Program-made: the position numbers and the translations under genes
Shown: piece by piece, positions 51,366-59,039 of the stretch
How the letters are laid out: each line of letters starts with the position of its first letter
How positions within the stretch are numbered: position 1 is the stretch's first letter
Assembly (NCBI GenBank): GCA_900314755.1
Contig: OMWH01000012.1
Span: 19,755-83,754 of the forward strand
From: an uncultured Prevotellaceae bacterium
Lineage (GTDB): Bacteria; Bacteroidota; Bacteroidia; Bacteroidales; Bacteroidaceae
Direction of reading: 5' to 3'
DNA: 64,000 nt
Notes under the pieces: model-generated
Told to the model about the DNA's origin: nothing
What the model saw: the letters and a program-made list of their open reading frames with translations, nothing else
The model's database searches: none

Positions 51366-51798
51366 GCGCTTCTTTGTTTTCTGCTGCCACCTCTGCCTCA
51401 CAACGAGCTAAAGAGGGATAGACGAAGGGCTGGCATATCAATACGATAATGGCAAGATAACCGAAAGTCGGTTTCATGAACAGCTCGTAGAAAAGGACGT
51501 TAGCCACCAATGGGATGTCGAGGAGCTCCAGTCTGAGGACACCCCATTTCCGTAAGGCGAACTCTTTCCTGCTTACCAGGTCCTGCCGTATCTGTCTGAT
51601 CTTAAACAACCGCAGGGCAAGCCATATCTGTCCCAATGTCAGCAGTTCCATGACTACGGTGATGACGAACTCCACCTGGCTGTTACCCACTGCCGTCCCC
51701 TGCTCCAGGGCACCTGTCTCAAAGACGGTGACTATCAGTGCCGCCAATGCCAGGGCACCGACGAACACCGTCATTAACATATTACGTGTCTCTTTCAT
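51331..51798 (-). CDS. Hypothetical membrane protein
   Basis: The 155-residue protein has about four membrane helices, for example MTVFVGALALAALIVTVFET and VEFVITVVMELLTLGQIWLA, a cytoplasmic loop with RKEFALRKWGVLRLELL, and an acidic charged tail (EAEVAAENKEAHEEDNNRHS). I do not recognise a named family. It lies 11 bp after recR and overlaps the glycosyltransferase gene by 35 bp, so it is probably translated with it. Confidence 0.75.
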   Translation of the reverse strand: MKETRNMLMTVFVGALALAALIVTVFETGALEQGTAVGNSQVEFVITVVMELLTLGQIWLALRLFKIRQIRQDLVSRKEFALRKWGVLRLELLDIPLVANVLFYELFMKPTFGYLAIIVLICQPFVYPSLARCEAEVAAENKEAHEEDNNRHSQL

Positions 51799-51809
51799 CT
51801 TCTTATGAT

Positions 51810-52424
51810 TTATTTCCCCTCAAAGGGAGTCCTGTTAAGTATCGAGCGTCCCAGTGTCACCTCGTCGGCATATTCCAGCTCGTCACCAACCGGTATTCCA
51901 CGTGCGATGACACTCAGCCGCACATCATAGGGAGCCAGTTTGCGGAAGATATAGAAATTGGTGGTATCTCCTTCCATCGTCGAGCTGAGGGCAAGGATCA
52001 CCTCCTTGACATCCTCATTGGCGACACGCTCCACCAGCGAGTCTATCTCCAGGTCTGAGGGACCTATGCCGTCCATGGGGGAGATGACTCCTCCCAACAC
52101 GTGGTACAGTCCCGTATACTGCTGGGTGTTCTCCACGGCGAGGACATCCTGAATATTCTCCACCACGCAGATGGTAGAGGCATCACGACGACTATCCGCA
52201 CATATCGGACAGAGGTCAGAGTCGCTGATATTATGGCACCGGCGACAGTAATGCACCTCCTGTCTCATCTTGCCAATCGCCTCAACAAACGACTGCACAT
52301 CCTCCGGGGTCTGCCGCAACTGATAAAGAACCAGCCGTAAGGCGGTCTTCCTCCCGATGCCCGGCAGTTTGGAGAACTCCTGCACTGCCTTTTCCAGTAG
52401 TTGTGATGGATATTGTTGTATCAT
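51810..52424 (-). CDS. recR: Recombination protein RecR
   Basis: The 204-residue protein has the helix-hairpin-helix ([20 protein letters not shown]), the zinc finger [16 protein letters not shown], and a Toprim domain with [14 protein letters not shown] and [19 protein letters not shown]. It loads RecA with RecF and RecO at single-strand gaps. Start ATG 52424 lies directly beside an 8-bp-unit repeat. Confidence 0.97.
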   Translation of the reverse strand: MIQQYPSQLLEKAVQEFSKLPGIGRKTALRLVLYQLRQTPEDVQSFVEAIGKMRQEVHYCRRCHNISDSDLCPICADSRRDASTICVVENIQDVLAVENTQQYTGLYHVLGGVISPMDGIGPSDLEIDSLVERVANEDVKEVILALSSTMEGDTTNFYIFRKLAPYDVRLSVIARGIPVGDELEYADEVTLGRSILNRTPFEGK

Positions 52425-52461
52425 TTCAATTTTTCAATCCTTCAATTCTTCAATTCTTCCA
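52425..52461. repeat. 8-bp TTCAATYC repeat at the ABC-F/recR junction
   Basis: TTCAATTT, TTCAATCC, TTCAATTC and TTCAATTC are in tandem. The first 25 bp are identical to 54244-54268. The repeat contains the stop codon of the ABC-F gene and ends directly at the recR ATG. Confidence 0.85.
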
Positions 52462-54235
52462 GTTCCAGCCACCGCATGCTCTTCTCGTCCAGTTCGTCCT
52501 TGAGTATAGGCAGACGCTTGCTTTTCTCTGTCAGTTCCTCGACACTTAAAGTACCGCTGCACAGCTGCTCTTCCAGCAGCCTTTGCTCTTCCTCCAGAGC
52601 GGCAATCTCCCGCTCCAGCTGTTCCAGTTCACGTTTCTCCTTATAGGACAGGCGGCGACGGTCGTCATGGCGATAGCTCTTGTTAGGAGAGCTAGGAGAA
52701 CTAGTATTACTAGGAGTACTAGGTCTACTAGAAGAACCAGACTCCATTTTCTCCCACTCACGGTACTGCGTATAGTTACCGGGGAAGTCTTTCACCTCAC
52801 CCTGTCCTTTGAACACCAGCAGATGGTCGACGACCTTATCCATGAAATAGCGGTCGTGGCTCACGACGATGACACAACCGGGGAAGTCCTGCAGGTATTC
52901 CTCCAGGATCTGCAGGGTCACGATATCCAGGTCGTTCGTCGGCTCGTCAAGCACCAGGAAGTTGGGGTTGCGCATCAGGACGGTACACAGGTAGAGCTTA
53001 CGGCGTTCTCCCCCACTCAACTTATATACATAATTATATTGTTGCTCTGGAGTAAAAAGGAAATACTGCAGCAACTGCGACGCGGATAGTTTCTTGCCAC
53101 TCCCCAAGTCGACATAGTCGGCAATGGCAGTGATGACATCTATCATCTTCTGCTGCTCGTCAAACTGCAAGCCCTCCTGCGAGAAATAGCCGAAGCGGAC
53201 GGTCTCGCCAATCACGATACGTCCCTCGTCCGGCTGCACCTGTCCCAGCAGCATCTTGATGAAGGTCGACTTCCCCGTGCCGTTATTCCCCACGATACCC
53301 ATCTTCTCAAAACGGGAGAAGTTATAGTAGAAGTCCTTGAGAATGACTATATCATCGAAACGCTTCGAGATATATTGGCACTCGAAAATCTTGGAACCGA
53401 TATACACGTTGTTCGCTTTCAGCCGCAGCTGCCGTTCCTCCATGCGCTGCTTTGCCACTTTCTCTAACTCATAGAAAGCGTCCTCACGGTACCGAGCCTT
53501 ATGGCCACGTGCCTGTGGCATCCGTCGCATCCATTCCAGCTCTGTACGATAGAGGTTGTTGGCACGCGCTATCTCCGCCCGTTTGTTGTCGATACGCTCC
53601 TGCCGCTTCTCCAGATAATAGGAATAATTACCACGATAGGTATAGATGGTATGGTCGTCCAGCTCCAGGATGACGGAGCAGACACGGTCCAGGAAGAAAC
53701 GGTCGTGCGTCACCATCAGCAGTGTCTTGTTGCCACGTGCCAGGTACCCCTCCAACCACTCTATCATCTCCAGGTCGAGATGGTTGGTGGGCTCGTCAAG
53801 GATCAGCAGGTCAGGTTCCATCAGCAACACGTTGGCAAGTGCCACACGCTTCTGCTGTCCACCGCTCAGCTGTCCCATGGGCTGCTGTAAGTCACGTATC
53901 TTCAGCTGCGTCAGCACCTGTTTCGCCTTCAGCACCTTCTCCTCCTCGCCATGGTGGTTGAAACAAGCATCCAGCACACTCTCCTGCGGGTCGAAGTGGG
54001 GTGACTGTTCCAAGAAACCGATCGTCAGGTCACGGCGGAAGACGATATCGCCCGTATCATGTCCTTCCTTACCTGCAAGTACAGAGAGTAACGTGGATTT
54101 TCCCATTCCGTTCTTGGCAATCAGTCCCACCTTCTGTCCTTCGGCAATACTGAAACTGATATGACTGAACAAGTTCAGTGCACCGAACGACTTCGACAGG
54201 TTCTGTACGTCAACGTATGGAGTATCCTTAGCCAT
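52442..54235 (-). CDS. ABC-F family ATPase (Uup-like)
   Basis: The 597-residue protein has two ABC domains: Walker A GLIAKNGMGKSTLL and GIVGNNGTGKSTFI, signatures LSGGQQKRVALANV and LSGGERRKLYLCTV, and two LDEPTNHLD/LDEPTNDLD Walker B motifs. The linker between the domains has the Arg-rich P-site-type helix. A Ser/Pro/Asn-rich spacer (about residues 501-520) encoded by a 9-bp repeat leads to a C-terminal coiled coil as in Uup. ABC-F proteins act at the ribosome. Lies between engB and recR. Confidence 0.92.
   Translation of the reverse strand: MAKDTPYVDVQNLSKSFGALNLFSHISFSIAEGQKVGLIAKNGMGKSTLLSVLAGKEGHDTGDIVFRRDLTIGFLEQSPHFDPQESVLDACFNHHGEEEKVLKAKQVLTQLKIRDLQQPMGQLSGGQQKRVALANVLLMEPDLLILDEPTNHLDLEMIEWLEGYLARGNKTLLMVTHDRFFLDRVCSVILELDDHTIYTYRGNYSYYLEKRQERIDNKRAEIARANNLYRTELEWMRRMPQARGHKARYREDAFYELEKVAKQRMEERQLRLKANNVYIGSKIFECQYISKRFDDIVILKDFYYNFSRFEKMGIVGNNGTGKSTFIKMLLGQVQPDEGRIVIGETVRFGYFSQEGLQFDEQQKMIDVITAIADYVDLGSGKKLSASQLLQYFLFTPEQQYNYVYKLSGGERRKLYLCTVLMRNPNFLVLDEPTNDLDIVTLQILEEYLQDFPGCVIVVSHDRYFMDKVVDHLLVFKGQGEVKDFPGNYTQYREWEKMESGSSSRPSTPSNTSSPSSPNKSYRHDDRRRLSYKEKRELEQLEREIAALEEEQRLLEEQLCSGTLSVEELTEKSKRLPILKDELDEKSMRWLELEELKN
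52692..52736. repeat. Five CTAG-containing 9-bp units in the ABC-F linker
   Basis: CTAG occurs at 52692, 52701, 52710, 52719 and 52728, exactly 9 bp apart, in units such as CTAGGAGTA. The unit is three codons long, so copy number changes keep the frame. It encodes the Ser/Pro/Asn/Thr-rich spacer before the coiled coil. Confidence 0.9.
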
Positions 54236-54243
54236 GCTTTTAC

Positions 54244-54268
54244 TTCAATTTTTCAATCCTTCAATTCT
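54244..54268. repeat. 8-bp TTCAATYC repeat at the engB/ABC-F junction
   Basis: The 25 bp starting TTCAATTTTTCAATCC are identical to 52425-52449. The engB stop codon lies inside, and the ABC-F ATG lies 8 bp away. Confidence 0.88.
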
Positions 54269-54855
54269 CGATTGATCTGCTCGATATAGTCGAGTACCTC
54301 ATCACGACCCTGTTTCTTCTCTGCTGATGTGAGGAAGACAGGGGGCAGCTCCTCCCACGTCTCCAGCAGCTTCTTCTTATAAGCCTCCACACTCTGGTTC
54401 GCTTTGTTCGCCGTCAACTTATCTGCCTTGGTGAAGACGATGGCAAAGGGAACACCCGACTGCCCGAGCCAGTCGATAAACTCCAGGTCTATCTGCTGGG
54501 GCTCCAGACGGATGTCTACCAACACAAAGACATTCACCAGCTGCTCCCGTTGCAGGATATAGCCGCGAATCATCTGGTCGAGCTTTGCCACCTCCGTCTT
54601 CGAACGCTTGGCATAGCCGTAGCCGGGGAGGTCGACCAAGTACCATTCCTTATTAATAATAAAGTGGTTAATCAACAAGGTCTTACCCGGTGTTGCCGAG
54701 GTCTTGGCAAGTTTCTTGTTGTTCGTCAGCATGTTGATCAGGCTTGACTTGCCCACATTGGAACGACCGATAAAGGCATATTCTGGCTTCGTGTCTTTGG
54801 GACACATACTCACCATAGGGGCACTCAGGGAGAATTCTGCTGTCTTGATGTTCAT
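54253..54855 (-). CDS. engB: EngB/YihA ribosome biogenesis GTPase
   Basis: The 200-residue GTPase has G1 [15 protein letters not shown]2 around [14 protein letters not shown]3 [12 protein letters not shown] and G4 [12 protein letters not shown]. It helps assemble the 50S subunit in relatives. It leads a six-gene minus-strand operon (ABC-F, recR, membrane protein, glycosyltransferase, GNAT). A promoter lies at 54878-54885. Confidence 0.96.
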   Translation of the reverse strand: MNIKTAEFSLSAPMVSMCPKDTKPEYAFIGRSNVGKSSLINMLTNNKKLAKTSATPGKTLLINHFIINKEWYLVDLPGYGYAKRSKTEVAKLDQMIRGYILQREQLVNVFVLVDIRLEPQQIDLEFIDWLGQSGVPFAIVFTKADKLTANKANQSVEAYKKKLLETWEELPPVFLTSAEKKQGRDEVLDYIEQINRELKD

Positions 54856-54877
54856 CGTATTCTGCTTTTATAGTCTG

Positions 54878-54885
54878 CAAAGGTA
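54878..54885 (-). promoter_or_regulatory. -7 box (TACCTTTG) of the engB operon
   Basis: Minus-strand TACCTTTG followed by GCAG, 22 bp upstream of the engB ATG at 54855. Confidence 0.65.
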
Positions 54886-54998
54886 CAAAAAAGGGAGCAT
54901 AATGCCAAATTTCCTCACCCATTTCTCATCTCTGAGGGGCGGAGGTAAGTAAACTCACGGTGGCGGCGGCCTTTTTTTTATTTTATTTTTTTTTAAAA

Positions 54999-55020
54999 AT
55001 GCCCCCCTTTAAGGGGGCAT
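54999..55020. terminator. Palindromic hairpin flanked by A and T runs
   Basis: ATGCCCCC and GGGGGCAT form an 8-bp stem around CTTTAA. It is flanked by long T/A runs on both sides, so it could end transcription in either direction. It lies between divergent genes, where no known transcript needs it; a minus-strand TATCTTTG at 55060-55067 could start a short RNA that ends here. Confidence 0.6.
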
Positions 55021-55205
55021 AAAAAAATTTTTATTTTTTATTTTATGCGAATCTGGGTGCAAAGATACAGGTTGCCGCTGATCTTGCTGTGACAAAACCG
55101 TCCATTTTGCCCCGGAATTTCAATGAAATTAGGAAAGTTTATGATTATTTACACTATAAGAAAAATACGACAGGCGCATCCATCATTCCACCAGTCGTAT
55201 TGCTG

Positions 55206-55289
55206 ATTCTGCATATCTTATTTAAAATCCCGCATATCTTATTTGAAATTCTGATTATCTTATTTGAAATTCCGATTATCTTATTTCCC
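55206..55289. repeat. Four tandem copies of a 21-bp unit
   Basis: Units start at 55206, 55227, 55248 and 55269. Each has a core TATCTTATTT preceded by ATTCTG or a variant. A frame through it gives ILF-type heptads, but this is a product of the repeat. It lies upstream of pyrB, beside an imperfect 11-bp inverted repeat (55164-55201). Nothing else is seen in 54886-55369. Confidence 0.85.
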
Positions 55290-55369
55290 CCTACGCTCCA
55301 GTCCAGGTCACCCAGACAGCTGTGGTTCAAAGGTACTCACGCTTGAAAGAAAAAAATAAATGAATTTAT

Positions 55370-55401
55370 TTTGGTTTTCTGCTCACTTATTCGTACCTTT
55401 G
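55370..55401 (+). promoter_or_regulatory. Promoter of pyrBI
   Basis: TTTG at 55370-55373 and TACCTTTG at 55394-55401 are separated by 20 bp, matching the Bacteroidota promoter. The pyrB ATG is 34 bp downstream. No attenuator with a pyrimidine-rich leader is visible. Confidence 0.7.
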
Positions 55402-55435
55402 TACGGATAAATCAAAACCTAAAGGAACACAATAT

Positions 55436-56383
55436 ATGGAAAAGCATGACTTTGTAACCATTGCCGACCTCACTCGTGAGAAGATACTCTACATGATTGA
55501 GATGGCACAAGAGTTTGAGAAACATCCTAACCGTGAGATACTCAAGGGTAAGGTGGTCGCCACCCTCTTCTTTGAGCCCTCCACCCGTACCCGTCTGAGT
55601 TTCGAGACTGCCGCCAACCGCCTCGGTGCCCGTGTGATCGGTTTCGCCGACCCGAAGATTACCAGCGGTACGAAGGGAGAGACGCTGAAAGACACCATCT
55701 CAATGGTGGCAAACTATGCCGATGTCATCGTCATGCGCCACTTCATCGAGGGTGCCGCACAGTATGCCTCTGAGGTGACCGAAGTACCTATCGTCAACGC
55801 AGGCGACGGTGCTCACCAGCATCCCTCACAGTGTATGCTCGACCTCTATAGCATCTATAAGACACAAGGGACACTGGACAACCTGAACATCTACCTGGTT
55901 GGTGACCTGAAATACGGTCGTACCGTGCATTCGCTGATCATGGCGATGCGCCATTTCAACCCCACCTTCCATTTCGTGGCTCCCAAGGAGCTCGCCATGC
56001 CTAACGAGTATAAGCTCTACTGCAAGGAACACGGCATCAAGTTCCAGGAGCATACCGCCTTCAACGAGAAGGTCATCGCCGATGCCGACATCCTGTATAT
56101 GACGAGGGTACAGAAAGAGCGTTTCTCCGACCTGATGGAGTATGAGCGGGTGAAGAACGTGTATATCCTCAACAACGACATGCTGCGGCTTGCCAAGCCT
56201 AACATGAAGATCCTGCACCCGCTGCCCCGTGTCAACGAGATTGCGTATGACGTGGATGACAATCCGCATGCCTACTACATCCAACAGGCAGGCAACGGTC
56301 TCTTTGCCCGTGAGGCAATCTTCTGTGACGTACTCGGTATCAGCTTAGACGAAGTAAAGAACGATAAAACAATTATACAATGA
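55436..56383 (+). CDS. pyrB: Aspartate carbamoyltransferase catalytic chain
   Basis: The 315-residue enzyme joins carbamoyl phosphate and aspartate in pyrimidine synthesis. The carbamoyl phosphate site [13 protein letters not shown] (residues 45-57) and [14 protein letters not shown] are present, and [20 protein letters not shown] marks the aspartate loop. Length fits class B (PyrBI dodecamer). It overlaps pyrI by 4 bp. Confidence 0.98.
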   Translation: MEKHDFVTIADLTREKILYMIEMAQEFEKHPNREILKGKVVATLFFEPSTRTRLSFETAANRLGARVIGFADPKITSGTKGETLKDTISMVANYADVIVMRHFIEGAAQYASEVTEVPIVNAGDGAHQHPSQCMLDLYSIYKTQGTLDNLNIYLVGDLKYGRTVHSLIMAMRHFNPTFHFVAPKELAMPNEYKLYCKEHGIKFQEHTAFNEKVIADADILYMTRVQKERFSDLMEYERVKNVYILNNDMLRLAKPNMKILHPLPRVNEIAYDVDDNPHAYYIQQAGNGLFAREAIFCDVLGISLDEVKNDKTIIQ

Positions 56384-56826
56384 ACAAGAACCAGATGCTC
56401 GTTGCCGCCATTGAGAACGGCACCGTAATAGACCACATACCTTCTGAGAAGACTTATCAGGTGGCACAGTTACTGAAACTTGCCGACCTGGGAACACCAG
56501 TGACCATCGGCTATAACTTCCCTTCCAAGAAACTGGGAAGGAAGGGATTTATCAAGGTGGAGAACAAATGGTTTACGGATGAGGAGATATCCCGTCTGTC
56601 CGTCGTCGCCCCTAATGTCGTGCTGAACATCATCCATGACTTCGAGGTGGTGGAGAAGAAACCGGTACGCACCCCTGATGAGATACGGGGCATCGTGAAG
56701 TGCAACAATCCCAAGTGTATCACGAATAACGAGCCGATGCTCACCCATTTCCATGTGACGGACGGCATCCTGACCTGTCACTACTGTGAGATGGAACAAG
56801 ACATCAATAAAGTGGAACTCGTCTGA
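56380..56826 (+). CDS. pyrI: Aspartate carbamoyltransferase regulatory chain
   Basis: The 148-residue chain has the allosteric domain ([20 protein letters not shown]) and a zinc domain with cysteines 108, 113, 133 and 136 ([10 protein letters not shown] ... LTCHYCE). It binds CTP and ATP and holds catalytic trimers together. The stop codon overlaps the terminator stem. Confidence 0.97.
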   Translation: MNKNQMLVAAIENGTVIDHIPSEKTYQVAQLLKLADLGTPVTIGYNFPSKKLGRKGFIKVENKWFTDEEISRLSVVAPNVVLNIIHDFEVVEKKPVRTPDEIRGIVKCNNPKCITNNEPMLTHFHVTDGILTCHYCEMEQDINKVELV

Positions 56827-56841
56827 GTTCCACTTTTCTTT
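56811..56841 (+). terminator. Terminator overlapping the pyrI stop codon
   Basis: GTGGAACTC and GAGTTCCAC form a perfect 9-bp stem with loop GTCT, followed by TTTTCTTT. The pyrI stop TGA (56824-56826) lies at the loop and right arm. Confidence 0.9.
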
Positions 56842-56865
56842 ATTATCACCATTTCAGAGTACAAG

Positions 56866-56886
56866 ACTCTCAACTCTCAACTATTC
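56866..56886. repeat. 7-bp ACTCTCA repeats at the transglutaminase-like stop codon
   Basis: ACTCTCA at 56866 and 56873 and ACTATTC at 56880 lie on a 7-bp period. The stop codon of the minus-strand gene (56877-56879) is inside the second unit. Confidence 0.65.
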
Positions 56887-58529
56887 CTCTCCAACAGGAT
56901 GACCGTAGATCCCTTCTCCTTGCAACCTGGCATAGACTCGCCCACATCAGAGCCTACATAGGTTGGGTCTACGATGGTGAACTTACGACCATCCAACGTG
57001 ATAAAGTCACCAGGAACTTCCTCCGGGAAATGAACCGCCATGGCAAGATGACCAGGATAGTATACCAGGACAACATCCAGATTAACAAGGTCACGCACCA
57101 GATGAGAGAGCAGTATCGAGCGGTCCTCACAGTCACAATAGGGATAGAAGAAGGTCTCCTCACCAAAGAAGGCGCGGTCGCCCCCCCACACATCATCATC
57201 ATAGGCATAGAGGAAGCACCCCTGGTTGGGGTTCTCACGCCTGATATCAATCGTGCCCTGTACCCACCAGTCTAACTGCTGCACTTTCTCCAATGGCGAC
57301 ATACCACTCAACTTCTGCTCCATCTGCGGATAGAGCTGTGACGTGATATTCTTATCCAACGGTGTGTTGGCATACATCGCCCACCGTGTCATGAAGTTAT
57401 TATCGGTATAGGACGACGGATAGGTGTCAAAGAAGTCGATGTAGTTCTTGTTGGGCTTTATCGTAAAGCTGAAGTCAGGGTTCTTCGGTGAGGTTATCGT
57501 ACGCTCACTGACAGGATTATAGTTGAAATCCTGGACAGCGGTAATCTGCAGTGACAGCGGACTCTCCTTGGGGAACTTCGCCTTGCAGACCGACATCTTG
57601 GAGTCGTCAGCTACATTCTCAAGGAGGTAGTAGCACTCGTTATCCACATAGAAGAACGACTTCTTGAAGATGTTATACTGACTGGCAACAATAATATAGA
57701 GTTTCGAGTTATCATGCGCAAAGCGCATCTTATAACCAGACTGGGAATAAAGGAAACCCATCACGAGCGTACCCTCGTTGGTATGCTTGCCATAGAACTT
57801 ATCGGTCAAAGCAAGCAGCATCTGGTAATACGCCCAGTCGGAGAACTGGTGTTTCTTACGCTCCTGCAAGCAGTCATAGAGCAGATTGTCGAACTGCGGC
57901 TTCGTGAATTCCGTGATGGCATCTGCCACCTCGTCACCGGACAGTCCTGTAAGACGCACATGACAGTTGTTGCCGATACGCACCTTACATGGTGTACCGA
58001 AGACCTCAAAAGCCATATAGTCGTTAGCCTTCTCCGGCACCGGCACCACCTCTGACAGAGGCTGCGGCTGCTTGGGAGCGGGAGCAGGAGCCTTGACGAC
58101 CTGCTGGATGGCAAGGTTGTCGTTCGTCTTCTCGCGCATCTTACGCTTAGCCTCCTTCTTGGCTCTCTTCTCAGCCTCTCGTGCCTCTTTCTTAGCCTTC
58201 TTGGCAGCCTCCTCCTGAGGGTCTTTCTTGCCGAAGCCGAAGAGTTTACTGAACCACGATGCCGTCTCTTCCTCAAACTCTGGTGTCACCATCGGCTCCA
58301 CTTTCTCCTCCTTGGGGATATCTACCGGAGGCTCGGCACCGAACTCCTCCCATGCCTCACGGACAAACTGGGCATACTCAGCGAGTGCCTTCTTACGGAA
58401 GTCGGAGTATTCCTTCCTCGCCTTATTCTTAAAATCCTCGAAATCCTTGCGGAAATTCTTGTTCTGTGCCTGCACGGGTAGTGCTAACGCCAGCATCAGC
58501 AGTTGGGTAATGATAATCAACTTTTTCAT
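56877..58529 (-). CDS. Secreted transglutaminase-like protein with charged helical N-terminus
   Basis: The 550-residue protein has a signal peptide (KKLIIITQLLMLALALPVQA). Residues ~25-140 are highly charged and helical, with AKKAKKEAREAEKRAKKEAK. The C-terminal part has a likely Cys-His-Asp triad of the transglutaminase-like fold: YPYCDCEDRSILLSHLV (Cys467), YYPGHLAMAV (His494) and TIVDPTYVG (Asp521). Such domains act as peptidases or crosslinkers. It is last in the five-gene envelope operon, 15 bp after the FecR-like gene. Confidence 0.65.
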   Translation of the reverse strand: MKKLIIITQLLMLALALPVQAQNKNFRKDFEDFKNKARKEYSDFRKKALAEYAQFVREAWEEFGAEPPVDIPKEEKVEPMVTPEFEEETASWFSKLFGFGKKDPQEEAAKKAKKEAREAEKRAKKEAKRKMREKTNDNLAIQQVVKAPAPAPKQPQPLSEVVPVPEKANDYMAFEVFGTPCKVRIGNNCHVRLTGLSGDEVADAITEFTKPQFDNLLYDCLQERKKHQFSDWAYYQMLLALTDKFYGKHTNEGTLVMGFLYSQSGYKMRFAHDNSKLYIIVASQYNIFKKSFFYVDNECYYLLENVADDSKMSVCKAKFPKESPLSLQITAVQDFNYNPVSERTITSPKNPDFSFTIKPNKNYIDFFDTYPSSYTDNNFMTRWAMYANTPLDKNITSQLYPQMEQKLSGMSPLEKVQQLDWWVQGTIDIRRENPNQGCFLYAYDDDVWGGDRAFFGEETFFYPYCDCEDRSILLSHLVRDLVNLDVVLVYYPGHLAMAVHFPEEVPGDFITLDGRKFTIVDPTYVGSDVGESMPGCKEKGSTVILLERNS

Positions 58530-58544
58530 ATCGCTGTGATGTTT

Positions 58545-59039
58545 TTATTGATGAATCTGTATGGTATCTGCCTCTTCCTTTGCCAGTGAGTCGTTGACCT
58601 CCTTCACTGCGAAAGCGCTATCTTTGACAGCCTGCTCACGGGTGACGGTAGCGGGGTCGCTATGACGGCGGCTCTTCACCTTCTTGTCCTTACGCAGCTG
58701 TGCCACCACAGAGTTGACATAGTCCTCCGTGAGTGTCAGCACGGTATTACGCTTGTCAGCCAGGAAGGATGACAGTTTCGCCTTGCCGGGAGCATTGATG
58801 ATATACTGTTTGTCGCTATGCTCGGCAAGCAATGTCATAGAGCCGCTGAACGACACATTGATAGTGGCATCAGCGCTCAGCACGTCACCTTTCTCGACCC
58901 TACGCCTGCCTTTAGGAGTAATCACCTCTATGCGTCCGCTCACCTTAGAGACGACATACGAGGTGTTTTTATCCTTTGCCATCAGTGCCAGCGGCATGAG
59001 CAGCAGTAACAACAGACCGATAATCTTCTTACTATTCAT
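58545..59039 (-). CDS. Small secreted FecR-like protein
   Basis: The 164-residue protein has a signal peptide (KKIIGLLLLLLMPLALMAKD). The mature part resembles FecR-type beta domains: YVVSKVSGRIEVITPKGRRR, then VEKGDVLSADATINVSFSG and SMTLLAEHSDKQYIINAPGK. The C-terminal 50 residues are charged and probably flexible. The family call is tentative. It overlaps the CHASE2 gene by 4 bp. Confidence 0.55.
   Translation of the reverse strand: MNSKKIIGLLLLLLMPLALMAKDKNTSYVVSKVSGRIEVITPKGRRRVEKGDVLSADATINVSFSGSMTLLAEHSDKQYIINAPGKAKLSSFLADKRNTVLTLTEDYVNSVVAQLRKDKKVKSRRHSDPATVTREQAVKDSAFAVKEVNDSLAKEEADTIQIHQ

Noticed and set aside
54950-54975. GCCGCCGCCACC string resembling a eukaryotic Kozak sequence or vector junction
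   Set aside because: Not followed by ATG, and the surroundings are native A/T-rich intergenic sequence.
55089-55346. 85-residue ORF with ILF-type heptads
   Set aside because: The periodic peptide is a direct product of the 21-bp repeat; it has a GTG start, no promoter and no domain.
55436-56826. Attenuation control of pyrBI
   Set aside because: The leader after the promoter is too short and shows no terminator or leader peptide.
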